From Lachnospiraceae bacterium (GTDB taxonomy: Bacteria; Bacillota; Clostridia; Lachnospirales; Lachnospiraceae), in assembly GCA_016284355.1 (NCBI GenBank), contig JAEEOQ010000070.1, positions 1-63,242 on the forward strand: a DNA stretch of 63,242 nt, read 5' to 3'. The notes below the pieces were generated by a model. It searched no databases. It had not been told where the DNA came from and saw only the letters and a list, made by a program, of their open reading frames with translations. Positions 1 through 7,297 of this stretch are shown here, piece by piece (the first letter of the stretch is position 1; each line of letters begins with the position of its first letter). Position numbers and translations under genes: made by a program.

Positions 1-68
1 ACCGTTGTGTCGTAATAATCGTAGCTGTTCCACCCCATAGGCGGAGTAAGCAAAAATTCTCTTTTCAT
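1..68 (-). CDS. Alpha-galactosidase (GH27-like), N-terminal fragment cut by the window edge
   Basis: Only the first 22 codons are present. The N-terminus reads LTPPMGWNSYDYYDTT shortly after the initiator Met, which matches the 'TPPMGWNSW' signature opening the catalytic barrel of GH27 alpha-galactosidases. The ATG (68-66) is preceded on the minus strand by AAAGGGG at a suitable distance, so the start is well supported. No signal peptide precedes the barrel, so a cytoplasmic enzyme is likely. Substrate cannot be judged from this fragment. Confidence 0.7.
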   Translation of the reverse strand, partial: MKREFLLTPPMGWNSYDYYDTT

Positions 69-148
69 ATTGATCCCCTTTAAATAAAATATTTGTCGCC
101 GTTTTTCGCGGCCATAACCAGATTATAACATAATAAATCAAAAAAAAG

Positions 149-190
149 ACAGGTCATGTCAGTTTTTTGATAAAACCACATTAACCTGTC
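149..190 (-). terminator. Probable terminator of the flavodoxin gene
   Basis: On the minus strand an interrupted stem (ACAGG..ATGT / ACAT..CCTGT) ends in a run of eight U residues, about 55 nt after the flavodoxin stop codon. The stem has a bulge, so this is a moderate call. Confidence 0.5.
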
Positions 191-245
191 CGTAAGTTAA
201 TTGTCTAAGAAAAAAAATATCTTTTTACGCTTTGTTTCGATCTCC

Positions 246-656
246 TTAACCTAAAAATTTCTTTGCAAATTCTGCTGCTGCGGCAACATCTTCAGCGTTA
301 GGTCTTCCCTTATGAACGCCTTTAAATTCGCCTTTGCAGTGGAATTCTCTTTCATCCATTGGAATGCCTACCTTGTCAGCCTCAGCCTTAACCTTTTTGT
401 AAGTAGAGTTAAGCATAGCAGCTGAGCCAAAGTTAACGATCTTTCCAACCTTTTCCTTATCAAGACTTCTTACAAAATCTCTTACTTCAGGATCAATTGA
501 GAATGCATAATAAGAATTACCAAGGAAAAGTACATCAACCTTCTCGTCTACAGGGTTGCTGATAGGAAGAGCCTCTACGCCGAGCTCTTTTGCTATAGCC
601 TCCGCAAGGCGCTTTGTGTTACCTGTTTTGGTGTAAAATCTGACAGCGTATGTCAT
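246..656 (-). CDS. Short-chain flavodoxin-family protein
   Basis: A 136-residue single-domain flavodoxin-like protein. The FMN phosphate loop is visible as TKTGNTKRLA near residues 9-18, followed by the beta-strand VDVLFLGNSYYAF and a later FGSAAMLNSTY segment in the position of a flavin-ring-contacting loop. It is somewhat shorter than classical flavodoxins (about 140-150). It most likely carries one FMN and acts as a cytoplasmic low-potential electron carrier. GAGGAAT precedes the ATG. It is a single-gene unit with a near-consensus promoter. It differs from the flavodoxin at 6.2 kb, so the two are not recent duplicates. Confidence 0.8.
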   Translation of the reverse strand: MTYAVRFYTKTGNTKRLAEAIAKELGVEALPISNPVDEKVDVLFLGNSYYAFSIDPEVRDFVRSLDKEKVGKIVNFGSAAMLNSTYKKVKAEADKVGIPMDEREFHCKGEFKGVHKGRPNAEDVAAAAEFAKKFLG

Positions 657-712
657 GATATTCCTCCTTTTCTAAGATGTAAATGTTGCTGTGTTTGTTT
701 AAGTTTTGCTAT

Positions 713-741
713 ATTATATTTGATTAAATATATTTTGTCAA
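713..741 (-). promoter_or_regulatory. Sigma-A promoter of the flavodoxin gene
   Basis: Minus strand reads TTGACA, 17 nt, TATAAT, a perfect consensus match about 57 nt upstream of the start codon. Confidence 0.8.
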
Positions 742-781
742 CTACTTTTTTGTTTTCTTTTTTTGGCAGGCAGTAAGCGGA

Positions 782-1444
782 TTACATTCCGCTATTTATC
801 TGCCTTATTATATTCATTACATCCAGAGGTTTTTTCGCATAAAACTTTCCGCCTGCCGCGTCAAGTACATCTTTGTCTCTAAATCCCCAAAGGACAGATA
901 TGCAAGGAATGCCTGTATTTTTAGCAGTTTCTATATCCACCTCAGAATCCCCTACGTAAATTGTCTCTTCTTTGCTGCTGCCAAGCTCTTTCATGGCTTC
1001 AAGGACTGTATCCGGAGCCGGTTTTCTCCTCACTCCCGGTCTTTCGCCTATAGCAACACTGACGTTTTCTGCAAAGAATTTTGAGTTAAGCTCTTTTACC
1101 GCAGAATCAATCTTATTTGAAACTATGCCGACCTTATAGCCTTCTGCATTAAGCCCTGCAATAAGCTCCGGGATGCCCTCGTAGGGCTTTGTTTTGTCAA
1201 GGCAGTGCACGTCATAGTACTCCTTGAAAATGCTGACCATCTCGTCAAGTGTCTCATCAGGATATTTCTCGTTTGAAGCAAGATTAAGAGCCACTTTTAT
1301 TCCGTTTCCCACAAACTGTCTGCATTCGTTAATGCTGCGGGCAGACAGATCAAAGCGCCCCATTACGTAGTTTATGGCATCCGTAAGATCCTGTAAGGTG
1401 TCAAGTACCGTTCCGTCCATATCAAATATAACTGTATTTATCAT
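782..1444 (-). CDS. HAD-superfamily phosphatase (phosphoglycolate phosphatase-like)
   Basis: Haloacid dehalogenase hydrolase with motif I FDMDGTVLDT right at the N-terminus, a helical cap of about 70 residues, motif II VGIVSNK, the motif III lysine in RRKPAPDTV, and motif IV YVGDSEVDIETAKNTGI. This is the Gph/PGP-like subgroup, which hydrolyses small phosphoesters; the substrate is not determined. The start chosen is the Met directly before the first beta-strand (MINTVIF). An in-frame ATG 60 nt upstream would add a tail translated from the palindrome at 1465-1491 and is unlikely. About 220 residues, typical for the family. Confidence 0.85.
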   Translation of the reverse strand: MINTVIFDMDGTVLDTLQDLTDAINYVMGRFDLSARSINECRQFVGNGIKVALNLASNEKYPDETLDEMVSIFKEYYDVHCLDKTKPYEGIPELIAGLNAEGYKVGIVSNKIDSAVKELNSKFFAENVSVAIGERPGVRRKPAPDTVLEAMKELGSSKEETIYVGDSEVDIETAKNTGIPCISVLWGFRDKDVLDAAGGKFYAKKPLDVMNIIRQINSGM

Positions 1445-1464
1445 TTTCTTTTTCCATCTTTCTT

Positions 1465-1491
1465 TGACATATGTACCTGGTACATGTGTCA
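1465..1491. promoter_or_regulatory. Near-perfect 27-bp palindrome in the HAD gene 5' UTR, operator-like
   Basis: Half-sites TGACA(T/C)ATGTACC face each other around one central base, with one mismatched position per arm. It lies about 7 nt downstream of the predicted transcription start of the HAD gene and about 20 nt before its ATG. A repressor operator is the likeliest reading; a hairpin in the mRNA is the alternative. Confidence 0.55.
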
Positions 1492-1504
1492 TTATTATCC
1501 TCAA

Positions 1505-1533
1505 ATTTTATACCAACATAATAATAAAATCAA
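1505..1533 (-). promoter_or_regulatory. Predicted promoter of the HAD phosphatase gene
   Basis: Minus strand TTGATT, 17 nt, TAAAAT. It places the transcript start just before the 27-bp palindrome. Confidence 0.6.
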
Positions 1534-1558
1534 CTTTATAAAAAAACTAAAACAAAGC

Positions 1559-1587
1559 TTACAAAAACTGTTGTGTGCTAATATATA
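1559..1587 (+). promoter_or_regulatory. Predicted promoter of the esterase gene
   Basis: TTACAA, 17 nt, TATATA, about 40 nt upstream of the ATG at 1629, which is preceded by AAAGGA. Confidence 0.6.
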
Positions 1588-1628
1588 AAACTGTAAAATA
1601 GAAAGAAAACGAAAGGATTAAAAGTATT

Positions 1629-2567
1629 ATGGATTTTAGTAACATTGACCCGGAAAGATTAAAGCCTTTTACAGAGGAGGTTGAGGGCGCTGTTAAGCTT
1701 CCTACCACAGGTCTTGAGGCAGGCGTAACATATCGCCACGATGTGGAGTACGCAAACATTGACGGCACACCGCTTCACCTTCAGATCCTCATCCCTACAA
1801 ACAGAGTGGAGATGGGCAAGATGATGGCAAAGAGCCCTGACGTATCAAAGTATCCTTGTGTTGTGTTTACACAAGGTTCTGCCTGGTTTAAGCAGGATGT
1901 ATACGCAAACCTTCCAAACATCTCAAAACTTGCTGCAAGAGGCTATGTTGTGGCTATCGTTGAATACCGTCACTCAGGCATTGCGCCGTTCCCGGCTCAG
2001 GCAAAGGATATGCGAAATGCCATAAGATTCCTTAAGAGCCATGCTGATGAATACTGCATCATGCCTGACAAATTCATCGGCGCAGGCGATTCTTCAGGCG
2101 GACATACCGCTCTTTTTGCAGGAATTATAAAAGATGATGACACGGCAGATAACCTGTTTCCGGGCATTTCGGCAAGTGTAAGCGGCATTATCAATTACTA
2201 CGGCTCTACCACATTTATGTTCCCGGATTCAAACCCAATAACCATGAACCACTGTCTCCCTGACAGCCCTGAAGGACAGGTTATGGGCGGCAAGAACTTA
2301 ATAGAGGAGCCTGAGCTTGCAAGAGCTCTTTCAGTTGACTGTAACATTGAAAATGATACCGAGCTTCCGCCGATTCTTAACATTCACGGAACCGCTGATG
2401 TAGTTGTCAGTGCAAAGTGCAGCGTTGCTGTATACAGAAGACTTAAGGAATGTGGCAAGGACACAGAGCTCATTCTTCTTGAAGGCGCAAACCACGGCGG
2501 CAACGAGTTCTGGACAGACGACATATTAGACAGAGTAACCGCATTTATAGAAAGATGCTTAAAATAG
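1629..2567 (+). CDS. Alpha/beta-hydrolase, acetyl/feruloyl esterase-like
   Basis: A 312-residue alpha/beta-hydrolase of the Aes/BD-FAE type (COG0657-like). The nucleophile elbow is GAGDSSGGHTA (catalytic Ser in G-D-S-S-G), the acid is probably the Asp in HGTADVVVS, and the His lies in EGANHGG near the C-terminus. No signal peptide is present, so it should act inside the cell. Such enzymes often remove acyl groups from imported plant-polymer fragments, but that role is inferred. The DUF3237 gene follows after about 40 nt and is probably co-transcribed. Confidence 0.8.
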   Translation: MDFSNIDPERLKPFTEEVEGAVKLPTTGLEAGVTYRHDVEYANIDGTPLHLQILIPTNRVEMGKMMAKSPDVSKYPCVVFTQGSAWFKQDVYANLPNISKLAARGYVVAIVEYRHSGIAPFPAQAKDMRNAIRFLKSHADEYCIMPDKFIGAGDSSGGHTALFAGIIKDDDTADNLFPGISASVSGIINYYGSTTFMFPDSNPITMNHCLPDSPEGQVMGGKNLIEEPELARALSVDCNIENDTELPPILNIHGTADVVVSAKCSVAVYRRLKECGKDTELILLEGANHGGNEFWTDDILDRVTAFIERCLK

Positions 2568-2607
2568 TAAAAAGGGACAATTGCTTCCCGCTAAAACGGA
2601 GGACAAA

Positions 2608-3006
2608 ATGGAAAAACCTGAGATAGTTGTAGACGTACTTATAGATGAGGCTTATCATGTGGAGTCAGGCGAAAACGGCGCCAATATGATAACATTTCAC
2701 GGGAGCCTTGATTGTGATGCTTTCAGCGGAATAATAATGCCGGGAGCTGTTGATACACAGCGCAAATGCGGCGACAAATTCACACTTTCCGCAAGATATA
2801 TGATACAGGGCAAGGACGCAAAAGGAAATCCTGCATCCGTATTTATTGAAAATAACGGAACCGCCACTCCTGACGGAAAACTTGTTACTGTGCCAAAGAT
2901 CTTAACAGACTGCGAATGTCTTAAGTACCTTGAAGATGCAGAGCTTTACGGTACCATAGACCCTGTGGGCGAAAACCACATACATATCAACATTTTCAAG
3001 AAATAA
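2608..3006 (+). CDS. DUF3237-like small protein
   Basis: A 132-residue protein resembling DUF3237 beta-barrel proteins: alternating strands, a GSLDCDAFSG..MPGAVDTQ stretch, SARYMIQGKDAKGNPASVFIENNG and a C-terminal DCECLKYLE segment. The ATG at 2608 is preceded by CGGAGGAC with ideal spacing, so it is preferred over the upstream TTG at 2581. The family's biochemical role is unknown. Position directly behind the esterase suggests a shared transcript and a related pathway, possibly processing of a small ester or lactone. Confidence 0.7.
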   Translation: MEKPEIVVDVLIDEAYHVESGENGANMITFHGSLDCDAFSGIIMPGAVDTQRKCGDKFTLSARYMIQGKDAKGNPASVFIENNGTATPDGKLVTVPKILTDCECLKYLEDAELYGTIDPVGENHIHINIFKK

Positions 3007-3012
3007 AAGCAA

Positions 3013-3046
3013 AGCAGCCCCGCCTAAACACCGGGGCTGTTTTTTG
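3013..3046 (+). terminator. Rho-independent terminator after the esterase/DUF3237 unit
   Basis: CAGCCCCG / CGGGGCTG stem around a 9-nt loop, followed by six T residues. Confidence 0.85.
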
Positions 3047-3062
3047 TATGACACATGTCATA
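3047..3062. repeat. Small palindrome TATGACA-CA-TGTCATA overlapping the sfsA 3' end
   Basis: Seven-base arms around two bases. It shares TGACACATGT with one half of the HAD operator-like palindrome 1.6 kb away. It sits between convergent genes, so a promoter role is unlikely. Confidence 0.35.
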
Positions 3063-3708
3063 AAATGAAAAGCTCGTCCGGTTCTACGTGGCACTTTAAA
3101 AATACGACTTTCACACCTGCTGCTTTAGCTTCCTCAAGGGCAATGCCAAACTCTTTATGTGTAGAGATATTTGGCCTTACCTCTTCTACTCCGTCCATCT
3201 GGATAACAAAAGCAAGCATTGCCTTATAGCCTGCCAAGGCGGCGCCTGCAAGCTCGCGAAGATGCTTTACCCCTCTTTCAGTAGGAGCATCAGGAAAATA
3301 CCCCACGCCGTCCACTTCAAGGGTACAGCCCTTTACTTCCATAAGATATTTATCTTTTCCTTTTTCCATATAGAAATCGATCCTTGAGTTTCCATATGTG
3401 TATTCAGGGATCACTTTGTCATAATCCTGTGTTTTTAGCCATTCAAACGCCACCTTGTTTGGTGCCTGACTGTCGATATTAAAAAGCACTCCTGTGCTCT
3501 TTCTTACAGCCACAAGGTCATACTTTGTCTTGCGGTTAGGGGTTCCCGGAGCCGTAAGCCAGACCTCACAGTCTGGTACCAGAAGTTCTTTGCAACGTCC
3601 CGTATTTTTAACGTGAACAATCTCTTCTTTCCCGTCTACAAAAACTCGCGCAATAAACCTGTTGGGGCGTTCTATAAACTTTGCTTTGGTAATGTTGGTG
3701 TATTTCAT
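3058..3708 (-). CDS. sfsA: SfsA family protein (sugar fermentation stimulation homologue)
   Basis: A 216-residue full-length SfsA. Family signatures are visible: FIERPNRFIARV near the N-terminus, VHVKNTGRCKELL, YDLVAVRK, DFYMEKGKDKYLMEVKGCTLEVDGVGYFPDAPTERGVKHLREL, and a C-terminal FLKCHVEPDEL-like end. The middle has a PD-(D/E)xK-like core (D..EVKG), consistent with the nucleic-acid-binding fold assigned to the family. The role in sugar metabolism is historical and weakly defined. AGGAGAGAGAAT precedes the ATG. Confidence 0.9.
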   Translation of the reverse strand: MKYTNITKAKFIERPNRFIARVFVDGKEEIVHVKNTGRCKELLVPDCEVWLTAPGTPNRKTKYDLVAVRKSTGVLFNIDSQAPNKVAFEWLKTQDYDKVIPEYTYGNSRIDFYMEKGKDKYLMEVKGCTLEVDGVGYFPDAPTERGVKHLRELAGAALAGYKAMLAFVIQMDGVEEVRPNISTHKEFGIALEEAKAAGVKVVFLKCHVEPDELFIL

Positions 3709-3744
3709 ATTCTCTCTCCTATGCGAGTATATGATAACATAAAA

Positions 3745-3778
3745 AAAGGATACAGCAAAACATATTGCCGCATCCTTT
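3745..3778 (-). terminator. Terminator after the alanine symporter gene
   Basis: Minus-strand stem AAAGGATgCgGCAA / TTGCtGtATCCTTT followed by a short U run, located just after the symporter stop codon and before sfsA. Confidence 0.7.
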
Positions 3779-3793
3779 AATAATATCCGCTTT

Positions 3794-5308
3794 TTACAGC
3801 ATCTTTTCCATCTCTTCCTGAACCTCAGGAATAGCTGAAAGCATTGGTTTTACGTCTTTTTTCTTTATATTTCTGTCAACGTAGTTCTTGGTAAGCTTAA
3901 TAACTATAGGTGTGAGTGAAAGCACACCGATAAGGTTAGGGATCATCATGAGACCATTGAAGGTATCTGAGATGTCCCACGCAAGTGATGAGGTCACAAC
4001 AGCACCAGTGATGATCATAAGGGTGAAGATGACTCTGTAAACCTTTGCACCTGTAGTACCAAAGAGATACTCGACTGCTTTAGCTCCGTAGTGTGACCAA
4101 CCCATAACAGTTGTAAATGCAAAAAGGAGAACGGCTATAGCTACAAACCACTCGCCCGGCTTTCCAAATACATTTCCAAATGCGGTAGCAACAAGGGTTG
4201 CGTCGTTAACGCCTGCAACAGGAGCGCCTGTTGAAAGGTCGATAAGTCCTGAAGAAAGAACTACGATAGCGGTCATAGTACAAACGATCATGGTATCCGC
4301 AAATACTTCAAAAATCCCCCACATTCCCTGCTTTACCGGCTCAACTACATTTGAGTTTGAGTGGACCATAACTGAAGAACCAAGTCCGGCCTCATTTGAG
4401 AAGATACCGCGCTTACATCCGTTCTTTATCGCAAGCTTGATAGCCTCGCCTGCAATGCCGCCTGCCAGAGCCTTTGCACCAAAGGCAAATTTAAAGATTG
4501 AACCAAACATTGCACCGATTGAGGTGATGTGTGCGAACATAATAATAAGGGCACCGATAACATATGCAATCGCCATAAAAGGAACGACTCTTTCTGCAAA
4601 TGAAGCAATACGCTGAAGGCCTCCGATTATGATAAAACCGCCGATTATAAGAAGAACGGCGCCGATTATCCAGTTAACAATACTTACTCCGAGGAATAGC
4701 GGCGCATCCACATTTGCAAAGAATGCGGATTCAATGTTAAGAGTGATCTTGTTGATCTGGCCCATATTACCGATACCAAAGGAAGCAACCATAGCAAAGC
4801 ATGCAAAAATGATGGATAAGACTTTGCCGATGCCCTTAAAGCCCTTGTAGCTGCCAAGACCGTCGGTGAGGTAATACATAGGTCCCCCTGACCACTCACC
4901 GTTATTATTTTTTCTTCTGTAATAGATTCCGAGAATGTTCTCTGAGTAGTTTGTCATCATGCCAAGGAAGGCAGCGATCCACATCCAAAATACTGCGCCC
5001 GGGCCACCTACGCAGATGGCAGCTGCAACACCGGCGATGTTGCCGGTACCGATGGTTGCGGCAAGCGCGGTACAAAGAGCCTGGAACTGAGAAACAGAGC
5101 CTTTGTCTTTGTTGTTGTGTGTGTCTTTCTGAAACATCGATCCGATAGTTGCTTTCCACCAGTGACGCAGATGCGAAACCTGAAAGCACTTAGTAATTAC
5201 GGTACAGATAAGACCTGTACCAAGAAGCATGAAGATAGCAAACCAGCCCCATGCAAAGCTGTTGACAGCGTCATTTACGGCTGTCACTTTTGTGATCACA
5301 TTTTCCAT
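3794..5308 (-). CDS. alsT: Sodium:alanine/glycine symporter, AGCS family
   Basis: A 504-residue polytopic inner-membrane carrier with about 11 hydrophobic segments. Diagnostic AGCS motifs are ALAATIGTGNIAGVAAAI (sodium/substrate site), GGPGAVFWMW, SGGPMYYL and the late IFSNEAGLGSSVMVHSNS. It should import alanine or glycine with Na+. GAGAAAAGGAAT precedes the ATG. The gene stands alone between its own promoter (5392-5420) and terminator, and its short 5' UTR holds a strong terminator hairpin, implying conditional expression. Confidence 0.92.
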   Translation of the reverse strand: MENVITKVTAVNDAVNSFAWGWFAIFMLLGTGLICTVITKCFQVSHLRHWWKATIGSMFQKDTHNNKDKGSVSQFQALCTALAATIGTGNIAGVAAAICVGGPGAVFWMWIAAFLGMMTNYSENILGIYYRRKNNNGEWSGGPMYYLTDGLGSYKGFKGIGKVLSIIFACFAMVASFGIGNMGQINKITLNIESAFFANVDAPLFLGVSIVNWIIGAVLLIIGGFIIIGGLQRIASFAERVVPFMAIAYVIGALIIMFAHITSIGAMFGSIFKFAFGAKALAGGIAGEAIKLAIKNGCKRGIFSNEAGLGSSVMVHSNSNVVEPVKQGMWGIFEVFADTMIVCTMTAIVVLSSGLIDLSTGAPVAGVNDATLVATAFGNVFGKPGEWFVAIAVLLFAFTTVMGWSHYGAKAVEYLFGTTGAKVYRVIFTLMIITGAVVTSSLAWDISDTFNGLMMIPNLIGVLSLTPIVIKLTKNYVDRNIKKKDVKPMLSAIPEVQEEMEKML

Positions 5309-5336
5309 ATTCCTTTTCTCCCCTCGAGAAATTTTT

Positions 5337-5378
5337 GAAAAAAAAATCCAAAGACGGTTTTGGTTTCCGCCTTTGGAT
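5337..5378 (-). terminator. Intrinsic terminator inside the symporter 5' UTR
   Basis: Minus-strand stem ATCCAAAGGCGG / CCGTCTTTGGAT (12 pairs, one G-U), 9-nt loop, then nine or more U residues. It starts only a few nt after the predicted transcript start and ends about 30 nt before the start codon. There is no room for an aptamer before it. Confidence 0.75.
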
Positions 5379-5391
5379 ACCCTACATGCTG

Positions 5392-5420
5392 ATTATATCA
5401 ATAATACTTTAACGCGTCAA
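5392..5420 (-). promoter_or_regulatory. Sigma-A promoter of the symporter gene
   Basis: Minus strand TTGACG, 17 nt, TATAAT. Confidence 0.8.
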
Positions 5421-5516
5421 CACTTTTATGTATTAAATCAGTAAAATATTCCTGTGGATAAAGATGTAACGTTAGATATCAGAAATAAATTTTACAAAAA
5501 AAGATCAAAAAAACGC

Positions 5517-5545
5517 TTGACAAGTTAGCGGTCGCTAACTATAAT
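5517..5545 (+). promoter_or_regulatory. Consensus promoter of the DUF3793-flavodoxin operon
   Basis: TTGACA, 17 nt, TATAAT. The spacer is itself a palindrome (GTTAGCGGTCGCTAAC), so a bound protein would block RNA polymerase directly. Confidence 0.85.
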
Positions 5546-5570
5546 TGTTAGCAGGTGCTAACGCTTGTCA
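5518..5570. promoter_or_regulatory. Dual GTTAGC-N4-GCTAAC operators within a larger dyad
   Basis: Two 16-bp palindromes, GTTAGCGGTCGCTAAC (5524-5539) and GTTAGCAGGTGCTAAC (5547-5562), lie 23 bp apart and are flanked by inverted TGACAAG / CTTGTCA at the outer edges. The first fills the promoter spacer, the second follows the -10 box. Placement argues for tight repression. Because the operon encodes a flavodoxin, an iron-responsive repressor of the DtxR or Fur class is the best guess, but the regulator is not in this window. Confidence 0.7.
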
Positions 5571-5613
5571 GTTAGTATATCTAGCCTAAGTTTAATCGCA
5601 GGAGGAGAAATGA

Positions 5614-6183
5614 GTGCTTGAAGAAATGCTGATCGAACATGGTGCCCCTACTCTTGCAGGTATTAAAACAGGGAATCTTTTCAGAGCTGCAATTGATTCC
5701 CATACCGACATCAACGGAGAGGTTCGTGAACTTAATCATTTATTAAATGACAAAGGCCTTCGTATCATCCCGCTAAAACGAACCGATCGTTATGTACTTA
5801 TATACATCTACCGCCCGGAATACTTAAAGAAAGATCTTAAGTGTCCCGAGGCGGCATGTATACTTAATCAAAAGGGGTATGACTGTGACAGGGCCGATCA
5901 ATGTATCAAAAAGCTAGCAGGTCATTTAAAGCAAGATGACACATTTCCGCATGAGATAGGTTTATTTCTTGGCTACCCGCCAAAAGATGTACAGGGTTTC
6001 ATTGACAATCCCTGCAGCGGAGTTAAATGCGTCGGATGCTGGAAAGTTTATTCCGATGAGGAAAAAGCAGAAAGGATCTTTAAAAAGTACAAAAAGTGCA
6101 CCGAAGTGTACAGGAGACTTAATCAAAATGGGAGAACCCTTGCTGCGCTTGCAGTAAATACAAGCAAATATATGGCAGGGTAA
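5614..6183 (+). CDS. DUF3793 family protein
   Basis: A 189-residue protein of the DUF3793 family: N-terminal LIEHGAPTLAGIKTGNLF, the RTDRYVLIYIYRP strand, HEIGLFLGYPPKDVQGFI and CVGCWKVYSDEEKAERIFKKYKKCTEVY. Several cysteines (including CVGC) could bind metal or form a disulfide. The GTG start at 5614 is chosen because GGAGGAG sits 6 nt upstream and the nearby ATG at 5610 hits a stop after three codons. The family commonly neighbours flavodoxins and iron-transport genes; here the flavodoxin follows after about 20 nt in the same operon. Function unknown. Confidence 0.85.
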   Translation: MLEEMLIEHGAPTLAGIKTGNLFRAAIDSHTDINGEVRELNHLLNDKGLRIIPLKRTDRYVLIYIYRPEYLKKDLKCPEAACILNQKGYDCDRADQCIKKLAGHLKQDDTFPHEIGLFLGYPPKDVQGFIDNPCSGVKCVGCWKVYSDEEKAERIFKKYKKCTEVYRRLNQNGRTLAALAVNTSKYMAG

Positions 6184-6202
6184 ATATAGGAGGGAATTTA
6201 TT

Positions 6203-6625
6203 ATGAGTAATTTAGCAGTAGTATATTGGAGTGGTACAGGTAACACAGAGGCTATGGCAAAAGCCGTAGAGGAAGGCGCTAAAGCTGCAGGAGCTGCTGT
6301 TACCCTTTTTACGGCATCGGATTTTTCCAAGGCTAAGGTATCAGAATTTGACGGTATTGCTTTTGGCTGTCCTGCTATGGGAGCCGAAGTACTTGAAGAG
6401 TCAGAATTTGATCCGATGTTTACAGACGTTGAAGGAGCGCTCTCCGGCAAAAAGATCGCACTCTTTGGTTCTTACGGATGGGGCGACGGTCAGTGGATGA
6501 GAGACTGGGAAGACAGATGCAAAGCAGCAGGAGCAAACCTTGTAACAGAAAGTGTTACAGCAAACAACGAGCCTGACGATGATGCCATTGCTATGTGCAA
6601 AGCTCTCGGCAAGGCACTTGTATGA
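6203..6625 (+). CDS. Flavodoxin
   Basis: A 140-residue classical short-chain flavodoxin. The FMN phosphate loop is YWSGTGNTEAMA (residues 8-19), the first flavin loop is GCPAMGAEVLEE, and the second is FGSYGWGDGQWM, which supplies the aromatic residues stacking on the ring. It replaces ferredoxin as electron carrier when iron is scarce. It is the second gene of the DUF3793 operon, started from AGGAGGG, and is closed by the terminator at 6677-6709. Confidence 0.93.
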   Translation: MSNLAVVYWSGTGNTEAMAKAVEEGAKAAGAAVTLFTASDFSKAKVSEFDGIAFGCPAMGAEVLEESEFDPMFTDVEGALSGKKIALFGSYGWGDGQWMRDWEDRCKAAGANLVTESVTANNEPDDDAIAMCKALGKALV

Positions 6626-6676
6626 TCATTAAAATAGTTAACAAGAACCCTTAATATAATAGGCGAAGTGATAAAG

Positions 6677-6709
6677 ATGACGCAAAGGATTACCCTTGCG
6701 TCATTTTTA
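6677..6709 (+). terminator. Terminator of the DUF3793-flavodoxin operon
   Basis: ATGACGCAA / TTGCGTCAT stem, 10-nt loop, then TTTTTATT. Confidence 0.85.
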
Positions 6710-6717
6710 TTATTTAT

Positions 6718-7242
6718 CTATCTGTCAAGCTCTTCCATTGCTTTTGCAAAGGCATCCTGATATTCTGCTTCTTCTTTTTCTTTGGCGCCACTCTCCTGCC
6801 TTTCTATTTTGCAGGATCTTATAAATTTAAGCTGCGCCCTTGCTTTATCGCTCTTTATTGCAACCTGGATATAGCAAGGACCAACAAGAAGAAGCTTAAG
6901 CGCATCTTCAGGAGCCAAAAATCCACTGCTTATAATGCCGAGAGTATCAAAAATGGTATCATTTGCAATAGGCCCCATAACCACATCTACGTCAAGGCCG
7001 TCTTTTAAATGCCTGTTGTTATAGATGTAATCAAACCAGTCGGCATCTCTTTTAAACTCTTTTATGGCAAGCCCTGCCTCGTTAAACTCGTATTCGTTAA
7101 GTACGGCTTCGCTTACGGCCCATTTTCTTGCAAATTCAAGATCCGGGGTCAAGTAAAAGCCTTGTCCAAAATCCGCGTTCTTTCTGCCGTGCCTGATATC
7201 AGGATCTTTTATTTCAATGTCACTGACATGATATAGTCTCAT
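6718..7242 (-). CDS. DUF3990-like protein, possible ADP-ribosyltransferase fold
   Basis: A 174-residue protein with the DUF3990 pattern: LYHVSDIEIKDPDI at the start, then DFGQGFYLTPDLEFARKWA (residues about 25-43). The family belongs to the ADP-ribosyltransferase clan and resembles small ART toxins with H/Y/E-type active sites. The last 40 residues are charged and helical. GAGGG precedes the ATG. DUF3990 genes are often found beside a short DUF3791 partner; none is visible here, so it is an orphan. Catalytic activity is not established. It lies downstream of the LRR gene on the same strand, separated by a terminator. Confidence 0.65.
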   Translation of the reverse strand: MRLYHVSDIEIKDPDIRHGRKNADFGQGFYLTPDLEFARKWAVSEAVLNEYEFNEAGLAIKEFKRDADWFDYIYNNRHLKDGLDVDVVMGPIANDTIFDTLGIISSGFLAPEDALKLLLVGPCYIQVAIKSDKARAQLKFIRSCKIERQESGAKEKEEAEYQDAFAKAMEELDR

Positions 7243-7260
7243 TTTCCCGCCCTCATTTAT

Positions 7261-7289
7261 AAAAGCGGGAAGGTACAGTCCCTTCCCGC
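7261..7289 (-). terminator. Terminator after the LRR surface protein gene
   Basis: Minus-strand stem GCGGGAAGG / CCTTCCCGC, 7-nt loop, then UUUU. It ends just before the ribosome binding site of the DUF3990 gene. Confidence 0.8.
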
Positions 7290-7297
7290 CGCAAAAA

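Noticed and set aside
5337-5420. Glycine riboswitch before the alanine/glycine symporter
   Set aside because: AGCS genes often carry one, but only about 10 nt separate the promoter from the terminator stem and no aptamer core is present on either strand.
5610-5621. Four-codon ATG-AGT-GCT-TGA mini-ORF overlapping the DUF3793 start
   Set aside because: Too short to judge; the GTG at 5614 has a better-spaced ribosome binding site and explains the gene.
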